Part shown: positions 7,753-16,148 of the stretch, piece after piece
Layout of the letters: every line of letters begins with the position of its first letter
How positions within the stretch are numbered: the stretch's first letter is position 1
Source: Limosilactobacillus kribbianus
Lineage (GTDB): Bacteria > Bacillota > Bacilli > Lactobacillales > Lactobacillaceae
DNA length: 50,953 bases
Assembly: GCF_026413145.1 (NCBI RefSeq)
Contig: NZ_JAOVYZ010000008.1
Span: 1-50,953, forward strand
Direction: 5' to 3'
Notes under the pieces: generated by a model
The model's input: the letters and a program-made list of their open reading frames with translations, nothing else
What the model was told of the DNA's origin: nothing
Databases searched by the model: none
Made by a program: the position numbers and the translations under genes

Positions 7753-9735
7753 GTGACCACGAAGAAAGTAAAATATGATGACTCCTCCATTCAGGTCTTG
7801 AAGGGCCTGGAAGCGGTTCGCAAGCGGCCGGGGATGTACATCGGCTCGACCGATGCCCGGGGGCTTCATCACTTGGTATATGAAATTGTCGATAACGCGG
7901 TAGACGAGGCTCTTTCCGGCTACGGGAAGGAAATCAGCGTCACGATCGAAGCCGACAATGCAATCACGGTTCAGGACCATGGACGGGGGATGCCCGTGGG
8001 GATGCACGCCTCCGGGAAGCCAACGCCAGAGGTTATTATGACCGTCCTGCACGCCGGTGGGAAATTCGGTCAATCCGATGGTTATAAGACCTCGGGGGGG
8101 CTGCACGGTGTTGGGGCCTCGGTCGTCAACGCCTTGTCGACCCACCTGACGCTGACGATTGTCCGGGATCACCAGCGTTATCGTGAAATCTTTAAGGATG
8201 GGGGCCAGCCGGTCGGAACCCTCAAGAAACTGGGCAAGACCACGGCCGGCAACGGGACGACGGTCTCCTTTAAGCCGGACCCCAAGATCTTTACGACGAC
8301 GGTCTATGACTACAACACCCTGGCCAATCGGCTGCGCGAATCAGCCTTCCTGCTCAAGGGAATCAAGATTATCCTGACCGATAAACGGCCGGGACAAGAA
8401 AAACAGGACGTTTTCCAGTACGAGGACGGGATCCAAGAGTTTGTGTCCTATCTCAACGAAGGCAAGGACACCCTGGGCAAGGTTCTCTACTTTGATGGCA
8501 AGCAGGATGGGGTCGAAGTTGAGGTCGCGGCCCAGTATAACGATGGTTATTCCGAAAACCTGCTGTCCTTTGTCAACAACGTTCGGACGCCGGACGGAGG
8601 AACTCATGAGGCCGGTTTCCGCAACGCTTGGACCAAGACCTTCAACGAATATGCCAAGAAGGTCGGTTTGCTAAAGGCTAACGGGAAGAACCTAGAGGGA
8701 AGTGATGTCCGCGAAGGATTAACGGCCGTCGTTTCCGTTCGGATTCCGGAACGCCTGTTGCAATTTGAAGGCCAGACCAAGGACAAGCTGGGGACTCCGG
8801 AGGCCCGCAAGATCGTTGATTCGATCGTCAGCGAGCAGTTGAACTACGCCCTGATGGAAAACGGCGACTTTGCCCAGATGCTGATCAAAAAGTCTCTCAA
8901 AGCCCGTGAAGCCCGTGAAGCCGCCCGCAAGGCCCGTAACCAGGCCCGGGGCGGCAAGCGGCGCAGCAAGAAGGAACGCAATCTTTCCGGCAAGCTGACA
9001 CCGGCTCAATCGAAGAACGCTAAGAAAAACGAGCTCTTCTTAGTCGAAGGGGATTCGGCCGGCGGTTCCGCCAAACAGGGTCGCGATCGTAAGTACCAGG
9101 CAATCCTGCCGTTACGGGGTAAGGTTCTCAACACCGAAAAGGCCAAGCTCGATGACGTTTTAAAAAACGAAGAGCTCAACACGATCATCTACACAGTGGG
9201 TGCCGGGGCCGGCTCCGAATTCAACGTTGAGGATTCCAACTACGACAAGATCATTATTATGACCGATGCCGACGATGACGGGGCCCACATCCAAATCTTA
9301 CTGCTGACTTTCTTCTACAAGTACATGCGGCCGATGATCGAGGCAGGCAAGGTCTACATCGCCCTGCCGCCGCTCTACCGCCTGCAACAAGGCCGGGGAG
9401 CCAAGACAAAGATCACCTACGCCTGGACCAACGACGAATTGACTGCCCTTACTAAGTCAATGGGGAAGACTGCTTCCCTGCAACGTTTCAAGGGGCTTGG
9501 TGAGATGAACGCCGACCAGCTCTGGGAGACAACGATGAATCCGGAAACGCGAACCTTGATCCGGGTACGGATTGAGGATGCCGAGCTGGCCGAACGCCGG
9601 GTTACGACCCTGATGGGCAATAAGGTTGAACCGCGGCGGGAGTGGATCGAGGATCACGTCCAGTTCACCCTCAGCGATGATCAGGAATCGGATCAGCTGG
9701 TGGAAAGCAAGGGACGATTAAACTCGAACAAGTAA
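7753..9735 (+). CDS. parE: DNA topoisomerase IV subunit B
   Basis: ATPase subunit of topoisomerase IV, which decatenates daughter chromosomes. The GHKL ATP site is seen as EIVDNAVDEAL (Asn of the N-box) and DHGRGMP, with QTKDKLGTPEAR before the Toprim domain, which shows LVEGDSAGGSAKQGRDR and the metal-binding DADDDGAH. PPLYRL and GLGEM follow. GTG at 7753 is chosen because GGAGGT is six bases before it; the ATG at 7738 lies upstream of that site. This gives 660 residues. It has a small Lys/Arg-rich insert (ARKARNQARGGKRRSKKER, about residues 395-413) normal for this family. parC follows after 221 bases. Confidence 0.97.
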   Translation: MTTKKVKYDDSSIQVLKGLEAVRKRPGMYIGSTDARGLHHLVYEIVDNAVDEALSGYGKEISVTIEADNAITVQDHGRGMPVGMHASGKPTPEVIMTVLHAGGKFGQSDGYKTSGGLHGVGASVVNALSTHLTLTIVRDHQRYREIFKDGGQPVGTLKKLGKTTAGNGTTVSFKPDPKIFTTTVYDYNTLANRLRESAFLLKGIKIILTDKRPGQEKQDVFQYEDGIQEFVSYLNEGKDTLGKVLYFDGKQDGVEVEVAAQYNDGYSENLLSFVNNVRTPDGGTHEAGFRNAWTKTFNEYAKKVGLLKANGKNLEGSDVREGLTAVVSVRIPERLLQFEGQTKDKLGTPEARKIVDSIVSEQLNYALMENGDFAQMLIKKSLKAREAREAARKARNQARGGKRRSKKERNLSGKLTPAQSKNAKKNELFLVEGDSAGGSAKQGRDRKYQAILPLRGKVLNTEKAKLDDVLKNEELNTIIYTVGAGAGSEFNVEDSNYDKIIIMTDADDDGAHIQILLLTFFYKYMRPMIEAGKVYIALPPLYRLQQGRGAKTKITYAWTNDELTALTKSMGKTASLQRFKGLGEMNADQLWETTMNPETRTLIRVRIEDAELAERRVTTLMGNKVEPRREWIEDHVQFTLSDDQESDQLVESKGRLNSNK

Positions 9736-9744
9736 TAATCTAGA

Positions 9745-9770
9745 AGCTGGGAATTACCCCAGCCTCTTTG
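9745..9770 (+). terminator. Weak terminator-like hairpin after parE
   Basis: GCTGGG (9746-9751) pairs with CCCAGC (9758-9763), followed by CTCTTTG. The T-run is poor, so read-through to parC is likely. Confidence 0.4.
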
Positions 9771-9878
9771 CTGTTATATAGCTATGAATGCTATAGTGCG
9801 GTAGCTGGCTACAATGCAAAGCGAGTTCGAACGCTAATAAATCAACGCTCACCAGATAGGCTAGCTCCGCATCGGCGA

Positions 9879-9916
9879 GGTGGGAAGACGAACTCGCAAG
9901 CGAGTTCTGTCCCACC
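9879..9916. repeat. Long hairpin in the parE-parC spacer
   Basis: GGTGGGA, a 4-base mismatch, GAACTCGC, AA, GCGAGTTC, a 2-base mismatch, TCCCACC: two stacked perfect stems with a 2-base loop, followed by GTCAAATTTTT. It could be an attenuating terminator, an RNA-processing site or a dispersed repeat. A related GCGAGTTCGAACGC lies 60 bases upstream. Confidence 0.65.
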
Positions 9917-9956
9917 GTCAAATTTTTGAAGATACAAGAGAAAGGATGCGTTTTTT

Positions 9957-12431
9957 GTGAAAAGCGCGAAGATTGAGACCATGTCACTCGAACAGATCAT
10001 GGGTGATCGTTTTGGTCGGTATTCGAAATCAATTATTCAGGAGCGGGCCCTGCCAGACATTCGTGACGGCTTAAAGCCGGTGCAGCGGCGGATCCTTTTT
10101 GCCATGAACAAGGATGGCAACACCTACAATAAGGGCTTCCGCAAGTCTGCCAAGTCGGTTGGGAACGTCATGGGGAACTTCCACCCCCACGGCGACAGTT
10201 CGATCTATGAGGCCTTGGTGCGGCTCAGTCAGGATTGGAAGCTACGCGAGCCCCTGGTCGAGATGCACGGTAACAACGGGTCGATGGACGGCGACCCGGC
10301 TGCGGCGATGCGGTATACCGAGGCTCGGCTGAGCAAGATCGCCGGACTGATGCTGCAAGACATCGACAAGGACACGGTCGAGATGACCTTAAACTTCGAC
10401 GACACAGAAAAGGAACCGACCGTTCTGCCGGCCCGGATCCCGAACCTCCTGGTCAACGGGGCGACGGGGATTTCCGCTGGTTACGCAACCGAAATTCCAA
10501 CCCATAACCTGGCCGAGGTGTTGGACGCTCTGATTTACCTGATCGACCATCCCACGGCTGACCTGGATAAGCTGATGGAATTTATTCCCGGCCCGGATTT
10601 TCCAACCGGGGGGATTATTCAGGGTATCGATGGCATTAAAAAGGCTTACCAGACCGGTCGCGGTCGGATTGTGGTCCGGGCTAAGACGGAAATTGAGACT
10701 CTGCGCGGCGGCCGGCAACAGATCAATGTCACTGAAATTCCCTACGAGGTCAACAAGGCTCAGCTGGTCAAGCGGATCAACGACTTACGGCTGGCCAAAA
10801 AGGTGGAGGGAATCGCCGAGGCGCGTGACGAAACCGACCGCTCCGGTTTGCGGATCGCAATCGAACTCAAGCGGGGTGTCGATGCCAGCGGGGTTCTCAA
10901 TTACTTGTTAAAGAACACCGACCTGCAGATCAATTACAACTTCAATATGGTGGCCATTGATGATCAGCGTCCGATGCGGGTCGGCTTAAAACACATCCTG
11001 ACTTCTTACCTGGCCTTTCAAAAGCAGGTCGTCCGGCGGCGGACCCAGTTTAACCTGAACAAGGCCCAGCACCGTCTCCACATCGTCGAAGGACTGATCA
11101 AGGCTCTTTCAATCCTGGACCAGGTCATCAAGACGATTCGGGCCAGCAAGAATCGCCAGGACGCTAAGCGCAACCTGGTCAACCAGTACAGTTTCACGCC
11201 GGAGCAAGCGGAGGCCATCGTGACCCTTCAGCTGTACCGGCTGACCAACACTGACGTCACCGAACTTGAGGACGAGCAGGCGAAATTGAATCAGGAAATC
11301 AAGGAGTACCAGCTGATCTTAGACGATGAGCACGAGCTGGCCAAGGTCCTTAAACGTGAAATGCGGGCGATTAAGAAGGAGTTCGGCAACCCGCGGCGGA
11401 CCAAGATTGAGGACCAGGTCGAAAAACTGGAGATCGACACCACGGTCACCGTGGCCAACGAGGACGTCGTAGTCCTGGTTTCCCATGCCGGCTACATCAA
11501 GCGCAGTAGTCTGCGGTCCTTTAAAGCCTCTGCCATTGACGAAAACGGCCTGCGTGAGGATGACTACCCACTGCTGATCCAACAGACCAATACCCTGGCC
11601 CACCTCTTCATGTTCACTAACCTGGGCCACATCATCTACCGGCCGGTCCACGAGATTGCTGACGCCCGCTGGAAGGACACCGGGGAGCACATCTCGCAGA
11701 CGATTGGTTTGGCTGATGATGAGGAGATCATCAAGGCGATGCTTTTTGACAAGCTCGACCTGCCGGGAACCCTGATCATGGGGACCAGCGACGGTCAGGT
11801 CAAACAATCGGCCTTTGCGGATTACCAGCCGGGATCGCGTTACAAGAGTCACGCCAGCGTGGCAATCAAGCTCAAGGACAAGGCTGCCCGTCTGGTGAGC
11901 GTGGATTACTATGAACCAGAAGAAAAGAGCCGCTCGCTCCTGGCAATTAGCCGGGAAGGCTACGCGGTTCGCTTTGACGTGGCCGACGTTCCGGTGACCG
12001 GCGTGCGGACGGCCGGCGTGCGGGCCATCAACTTAAAGGCTGGCGACGTCATGGCCAACTTGGCTCTGGTCACAGCCGGTCAGCGGGTTGCAACGATTAC
12101 GCAGCGGGGGGCTTTCAAGCTAATGCCACTCGACGAAATTGAAGTCGGTGCCCGCGCACGGCGGGGTGAGCTTGTCTTGCGCCGGCTCAAGAATCACCCG
12201 CACCTGATTGCCGACTTTCTGGCCTACGACAGTGACTTTGCCGGTGCCTTTGAGGTGATTACCGACCGGCCACAGTTCCAAGACATCGCGGTTAGCGATC
12301 ACCACCTCGGCTCGGTTAAGTCCAACGGTTCCTTTGTGATCGACACCGATACCCAGGGAACACCGGTCGCGCTCCGAATCAAGCAAACGGCAATCTTAAA
12401 GGAAGACCAGCCAGAGCAAGCCGTCGATTGA
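9957..12431 (+). CDS. parC: DNA topoisomerase IV subunit A
   Basis: DNA-cleaving subunit of topoisomerase IV. The 824-residue protein begins with the MGDRFGRYSKSIIQERALPD block; the active-site Tyr is residue 120 in AAMRYTEARL. The quinolone-resistance region reads HPHGDSSIYEALVRL, with the Ser and Glu that are the usual drug-sensitive residues. The C-terminal half carries the beta-pinwheel repeats. The listed start is GTG after AGAAAGGATG; an internal ATG at 9981 (MSLEQIM) is possible and would only shorten the tail. Its stop overlaps the promoter of the next gene. Confidence 0.96.
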   Translation: MKSAKIETMSLEQIMGDRFGRYSKSIIQERALPDIRDGLKPVQRRILFAMNKDGNTYNKGFRKSAKSVGNVMGNFHPHGDSSIYEALVRLSQDWKLREPLVEMHGNNGSMDGDPAAAMRYTEARLSKIAGLMLQDIDKDTVEMTLNFDDTEKEPTVLPARIPNLLVNGATGISAGYATEIPTHNLAEVLDALIYLIDHPTADLDKLMEFIPGPDFPTGGIIQGIDGIKKAYQTGRGRIVVRAKTEIETLRGGRQQINVTEIPYEVNKAQLVKRINDLRLAKKVEGIAEARDETDRSGLRIAIELKRGVDASGVLNYLLKNTDLQINYNFNMVAIDDQRPMRVGLKHILTSYLAFQKQVVRRRTQFNLNKAQHRLHIVEGLIKALSILDQVIKTIRASKNRQDAKRNLVNQYSFTPEQAEAIVTLQLYRLTNTDVTELEDEQAKLNQEIKEYQLILDDEHELAKVLKREMRAIKKEFGNPRRTKIEDQVEKLEIDTTVTVANEDVVVLVSHAGYIKRSSLRSFKASAIDENGLREDDYPLLIQQTNTLAHLFMFTNLGHIIYRPVHEIADARWKDTGEHISQTIGLADDEEIIKAMLFDKLDLPGTLIMGTSDGQVKQSAFADYQPGSRYKSHASVAIKLKDKAARLVSVDYYEPEEKSRSLLAISREGYAVRFDVADVPVTGVRTAGVRAINLKAGDVMANLALVTAGQRVATITQRGAFKLMPLDEIEVGARARRGELVLRRLKNHPHLIADFLAYDSDFAGAFEVITDRPQFQDIAVSDHHLGSVKSNGSFVIDTDTQGTPVALRIKQTAILKEDQPEQAVD

Positions 12432-12457
12432 CGCCTTCTGCTGCCGGTCGTTATAAT
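12428..12457 (+). promoter_or_regulatory. Promoter overlapping the parC stop
   Basis: -35 TTGACG (12428-12433) and a consensus -10 TATAAT (12452-12457), 18 bases apart. It would drive the DUF1836 gene and the Nudix gene. Confidence 0.65.
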
Positions 12458-12479
12458 GTTTTTGAAATGAGGAATTGGA

Positions 12480-12986
12480 ATGGAAAAAACGGAACAGAAT
12501 CCAGCTGCAATGGATCTGCATCTGCCACGCTATGCTGAATTGCCAAGGCTAGGCCTTTACCTTGAGCAGGCGGTCGAGTACGTCAATGAAAATTTGGCGG
12601 CATTGGGTGATGTGCGCTTGACCAGCGCAATGGCCAGCAGCTATGTCAAACATCACCTGCTCAGCCATCCCCAAAGACGGCAATACGGGCGTGATCATCT
12701 GGCCCGCTTGGTCTTTATCGCGGCGGCTAAGAATGTCTTGCCCCTGGCCTCGCTGCGGGTGGCCGTGGAAATCCAGCAGGGGAGCCGGGAAAGCTTTGCC
12801 AGCGCCTACGACTGCTTTTGTACCGAGCTGGAGAACGCTGTTCGTGTGGCCATGCATCGGCAAATCCCCGAAGAAGTGATTGCTGTCGAAACGGACCAAC
12901 AGAAAATGCTCCATAACCTGGCTCTGGCGATTGCTTACCGGTCCGTGGTTGACCGTTATTTCCACACCATCAGTGCCGATCTTTAA
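12480..12986 (+). CDS. DUF1836 domain protein, MerR-like helical regulator candidate
   Basis: The 168-residue protein matches the DUF1836 pattern: LPRYAELPRLGLYLEQAV near residue 17, then LTSAMASSYVKHHLL near residue 45 and YGRDHLARLVFIAAAKNVLPL near residue 65. The family looks like a winged helix of the MerR type and is thought to be regulatory, but no member function is established to my knowledge. GAGGAATTGG precedes the ATG. It is followed 13 bases later by the Nudix gene, probably in one transcript. Confidence 0.8.
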   Translation: MEKTEQNPAAMDLHLPRYAELPRLGLYLEQAVEYVNENLAALGDVRLTSAMASSYVKHHLLSHPQRRQYGRDHLARLVFIAAAKNVLPLASLRVAVEIQQGSRESFASAYDCFCTELENAVRVAMHRQIPEEVIAVETDQQKMLHNLALAIAYRSVVDRYFHTISADL

Positions 12987-12999
12987 GGAGGTAATTGCA

Positions 13000-13464
13000 A
13001 TGGCATATATCAAGGAAGTTCGTCAATTGGTCGGACACCGGCCGCTGATTTTGACCAGTGCCTCTGGTGCCCTGGTCAACGAAGCCGGAGAAGCCCTGCT
13101 TCAGGAGCGAGCCGATACCGGCAACTGGAGTTTTCCGGGCGGGTACATGGAGTTTGGCGAGAGCTTTGTCCAGACGCTTGTTCGCGAGTTCAAGGAGGAC
13201 GCCGGGGTCAGTGTTGCTCCGGTGCGCCTGATCGGGATGTTTGACCACGACTTCTACACCTACCCGAACGGCGATCGGGTGCAACCGATCAACGCCTTTT
13301 ACCTGGTTCGCCGGCTGGATAATGCGACTACCTTACCGAAACCTAGCGAGACGGTGCGCCTGCAATACTTTGCCCTTGATCGACCGGCCCCGCGCTTTTT
13401 TAACCAGCAGAATGCCGAACAGTGGGCGGCACTGCAAAAAATGGTGGCGCGCGGCGAAGATTGA
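13000..13464 (+). CDS. Nudix hydrolase with a Glu-to-Asp change in the Nudix box
   Basis: Hydrolase of nucleoside-diphosphate-type substrates with a metal-binding Nudix box at residues 48-70 (GYMEFGESFVQTLVREFKED then AGV). The REUxEExGU core reads REFKEDAGV, so the second Glu is Asp67. Asp can still bind metal, so activity may be changed rather than lost. The start at 13000 follows AAGGAGG; longer readings of the frame overlap the previous gene and lack a site. The length (154 residues) is normal for the small ADP-ribose-pyrophosphatase-like Nudix group. Substrate cannot be told. Confidence 0.88.
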   Translation: MAYIKEVRQLVGHRPLILTSASGALVNEAGEALLQERADTGNWSFPGGYMEFGESFVQTLVREFKEDAGVSVAPVRLIGMFDHDFYTYPNGDRVQPINAFYLVRRLDNATTLPKPSETVRLQYFALDRPAPRFFNQQNAEQWAALQKMVARGED

Positions 13465-13493
13465 ACAAAGTCCTGCACGAGTGAAACGATTCA

Positions 13494-13502
13494 TGCTAAA
13501 AT
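13494..13502 (+). promoter_or_regulatory. Extended -10 promoter of ppaC
   Basis: TGC TAAAAT (TG at 13494-13495, -10 at 13497-13502), about 70 bases before the start; no clear -35. Confidence 0.45.
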
Positions 13503-13571
13503 GATTAATAGCGATTGGTTCACGCACGGAACTGATTGGTGCAAAATGTGAACAAACAGGAGGAATCATTT

Positions 13572-14507
13572 ATGGATAAAGAATTAGTCTTCGGACACCA
13601 GAAGCCAGATACCGATGCCATCACGGCGGCAATGGCTTTCTCATACTTCCAAAACCAACTGGGTTATGAAACGGAAGCGGTCGCACTTGGCGAACCAAAC
13701 GATGAAACCAAGTATGCCTTAAACAAGTTTGGCGTAAAGGCTCCCCGGGTTGTCAAGACGGTTGCCAACGAGGTTGATAAGGTCATGTTAGTCGACCACA
13801 ACGAACCGCAACAGAGTGTGAGCGACCTTGACAAGGTTACCGTTACCCACCTGGTTGACCACCACCGGCTGGCAAACTTTAACACTGCTCAGCCGCTGTG
13901 GGCAACCCTGCGCCCATACGGTTGTGTCAGCACGATTCTGACTGAAATGTTTCAGGAAAAGAACATCAATATTCCTGCCAACCTGGCCGGGATGATGCTT
14001 TCTGCTATCATTTCAGATACCCTGCTGCTCAACTCACCAACGACGACCGACCATGACCGTGAAGCTGTTAAGTACCTGGCCAAGGTTGCTGGCGTTGACG
14101 ACTACGAGAAGTACGGGGTTGAAATGCTGAAGGCTGGTGCCAATGTTGATGCCAAGTCCGATGCCGACATCGTTGATGGTGATGCCAAGACCTTCGAGCT
14201 CGGCGGCACTAAGATGCGGATTGGCCAGGTTAACGCCGTTGAACTGGACGACGTCTTCAAGCGTCAAGCGGACCTGGAAAAGAAGATGCATGAACTGATG
14301 GACCAAAACGGTTACCAGCTCTTTATCCTGATTGCCACCAACATTCTGAACAGCGATTCCGAACTGCTGGCAGTTGGTGACCACCTCGATAAGGTGGAAG
14401 AAGCATTTGGTCACCAGCTGGGTGATAACAAGCGGATGAACTTGCCAGGGGTTGTTTCCCGGAAGAAGCAGGTTGTTCCACCATTGACCAAGGCTTTTGA
14501 AGGCTAA
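13572..14507 (+). CDS. ppaC: Manganese-dependent inorganic pyrophosphatase (family II)
   Basis: Cytosolic enzyme that hydrolyses pyrophosphate and so pulls biosynthetic reactions forward. DHH-superfamily motifs are all seen: [10 protein letters not shown] at residues 8-17 (His and two Asp metal ligands), [10 protein letters not shown] near residue 75, VDHHRLANF near residue 97 (DHH), [10 protein letters not shown] near 150, and the C-terminal [10 protein letters not shown] with the substrate-binding Arg-Lys-Lys. ATG at 13572 follows AGGAGGAATCATTT; the frame extends upstream without a site. 311 residues is standard. It is a single-gene unit with its own promoter and terminator. Confidence 0.97.
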   Translation: MDKELVFGHQKPDTDAITAAMAFSYFQNQLGYETEAVALGEPNDETKYALNKFGVKAPRVVKTVANEVDKVMLVDHNEPQQSVSDLDKVTVTHLVDHHRLANFNTAQPLWATLRPYGCVSTILTEMFQEKNINIPANLAGMMLSAIISDTLLLNSPTTTDHDREAVKYLAKVAGVDDYEKYGVEMLKAGANVDAKSDADIVDGDAKTFELGGTKMRIGQVNAVELDDVFKRQADLEKKMHELMDQNGYQLFILIATNILNSDSELLAVGDHLDKVEEAFGHQLGDNKRMNLPGVVSRKKQVVPPLTKAFEG

Positions 14508-14520
14508 GCAAGATAGTTTT

Positions 14521-14558
14521 TAAGCGGCGCTAGCGAGTTGGCGCTGCTTTTTATTTTT
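14521..14558 (+). terminator. Terminator of ppaC
   Basis: AGCGGCGC (14523-14530) pairs with GCGCTGCT (14541-14548) with one mismatch, followed by TTTTATTTTT. Confidence 0.75.
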
Positions 14559-14654
14559 AAAAATTTGGTGACCAGTCGGCACAAATGTGTCATACTTAAA
14601 TTGAAACTGGAATAATTGATTACCGAGCAGAGTATGTACTCGAGGAGGAAAAAT

Positions 14655-15455
14655 ATGCGCAAACCATTTATCGTTGCCAACTGGAAGATGCACAAGACAG
14701 TTGACGAATCAGTCAAGTTTGTCAAAGCAATTCGGGACCAGTTACCGGACCCAGAAGAGGTCGAAGTCGGCATCGCGGCCCAGGCATTTTCGCTCTACCC
14801 GATGGCGGCGGCCGTTGGCAAGTCGGGACTGCAGATCATTGCCCAGAACGCGGCGGCGGAATACTCCGGCCCGTATACCGGCGAGATCAGTCTCCGGGGG
14901 CTGCATGATCTTGGCTCCCGTTATGCAATGCTGGGGCACATCGAGCGGCGGCGACTCTTCGGTGAGAACAACGCGGCCGTCAGCCAAAAGGTGAAGGCGG
15001 CTCTGCAAATTGGGGTGACTCCGATCATCTGTACGGACGAGACGATGGTTCAAAAGGAAGTCAATGGCGAGATCCACTATGTCTTCCAACAGCTGATGAG
15101 TGTCCTTCACGGAGTCTCCTTAGATCAGATCAGACGGGTCGTAATCTCTTACGAGCCGAGCTGGGCGGTTGGGGTTGGCCAGCACGCTAACGCCACCTTG
15201 GCCGAGGAGGGGTGCCGGATGATTCGGCGGACAATCGCGGATAACTATACCTACGAAATCGCCGATAAGATCCGGATTCTCTACGGAGGGAGCGTTAACC
15301 CGGATAACATCAAGGAGATCATGGCCAAGCCGGACATTGACGGAGCCTTGATCGGGCGGGCTAGTCTAGACGTTGACAATTTCCTCAAGATGGTCAATTA
15401 TGCCAAGAATGAGGAGGCGCAGCTTGCCAAGCAGGCGCCTTCAAAGAAGAAATAA
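14655..15455 (+). CDS. Divergent triosephosphate isomerase paralogue
   Basis: TIM-barrel protein of the triosephosphate isomerase family, which interconverts dihydroxyacetone phosphate and glyceraldehyde-3-phosphate. The catalytic set is present: Asn9 and Lys11 (ANWKMHKT), His94 and Glu166 (SYEPSWAVGVG), and the phosphate-binding LYGGSVN. Several blocks differ from the canonical enzyme: GHSERR is GHIERR (Ile95), TGE is preceded by GPY instead of GAY, and the VCVGE-type strand reads ICTDE. The C-terminal tail is Lys-rich. Canonical tpiA in lactobacilli lies with gap and pgk, so this is likely a second gene. It is coupled to a GNAT gene 9 bases downstream. ATG at 14655 follows GAGGAGG. Confidence 0.85.
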   Translation: MRKPFIVANWKMHKTVDESVKFVKAIRDQLPDPEEVEVGIAAQAFSLYPMAAAVGKSGLQIIAQNAAAEYSGPYTGEISLRGLHDLGSRYAMLGHIERRRLFGENNAAVSQKVKAALQIGVTPIICTDETMVQKEVNGEIHYVFQQLMSVLHGVSLDQIRRVVISYEPSWAVGVGQHANATLAEEGCRMIRRTIADNYTYEIADKIRILYGGSVNPDNIKEIMAKPDIDGALIGRASLDVDNFLKMVNYAKNEEAQLAKQAPSKKK

Positions 15456-15464
15456 GGTGAAAGA

Positions 15465-15986
15465 ATGCAACTGAAGAAAGCAGGAATGGCCGACCTTGCG
15501 TTGGTCTTGGAAATTTTGCGTGATGGCCGGGACCAGCTGGCTGAACGCGGGGTCGACCAGTGGCAGGGGGATTATCCGAACGCCACCCATATTAAGCAGG
15601 ACATTGAGGCCGGGAACGCCTACCTAATCCAGGCCGACGATGATCAGACGGTTGGGACGGTTGCCATCGTGGCCGCTCCGGATTCCGTCTATGATGACTT
15701 GAACGGTCAATGGTTGGCGCAGACGGATAAGTACGTGGTAATTCACCGGGTCGCCATTCATTCAGACCACGCTGGTAAGGGGTACGCCTCGGCACTCTTT
15801 GTCCACCTCTTGGATTACCTGGCCGAGCAGACGGACATTCAGTCAGTCCGGGCAAGCACCAATCAGGACAATCAAGTCATGCAGCACCTGCTGACCAAGC
15901 ATGGTTTTACTAAGGTGGGGACGCTCAAGGGCGCTTACCGGCCACAGGAACTGTCCTACGTTTACGAACGGCTTGTAAAGAACTAA
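15465..15986 (+). CDS. GNAT family N-acetyltransferase, copy 1
   Basis: The GNAT fold transfers an acetyl group from acetyl-CoA. The CoA-binding motif A is seen as VIHRVAIHSDHAGKGYASAL at about residues 89-108. Length is 173 residues. A close paralogue (174 residues) is encoded at 25844-26368; both share DGRDQLA, DQWQGDYPN, TDKYVVIHRVAIHS and HAGKGYASALF. The gene follows the triosephosphate isomerase paralogue with AAGGTGAAAG before the ATG. Substrate is unknown; the context gives only weak hints. Confidence 0.88.
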   Translation: MQLKKAGMADLALVLEILRDGRDQLAERGVDQWQGDYPNATHIKQDIEAGNAYLIQADDDQTVGTVAIVAAPDSVYDDLNGQWLAQTDKYVVIHRVAIHSDHAGKGYASALFVHLLDYLAEQTDIQSVRASTNQDNQVMQHLLTKHGFTKVGTLKGAYRPQELSYVYERLVKN

Positions 15987-15990
15987 AAAA

Positions 15991-16028
15991 TGCGGATTGC
16001 AGTTTGAAGAGATTGCAATCCGTTTTTT
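15991..16028 (+). terminator. Terminator after GNAT copy 1
   Basis: CGGATTGCA (15993-16001) pairs with TTGCAATCCG (16013-16022), then TTTTTTC. Confidence 0.8.
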
Positions 16029-16080
16029 CTTTGCTTCGTTAATTGATTGTACTTATTTACTTTAACAAAACTCAAAACAA

Positions 16081-16106
16081 AAAAGCGTGCAAATAAACTT
16101 GCACAC
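16081..16106 (-). terminator. Terminator of rqcH
   Basis: GTGCAA and TTGCAC arms, read on the minus strand followed by GCTTTTTTG, about 45 bases after the rqcH stop. Confidence 0.65.
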
Positions 16107-16148
16107 TCTTTAAGGAGTGAAAAGGGCACGATCATAAATTAACCCGCG

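Noticed and set aside
11319-11852. 177-codon minus-strand frame under parC
   Set aside because: Shadow of the parC C-terminal repeats; no ribosome binding site.
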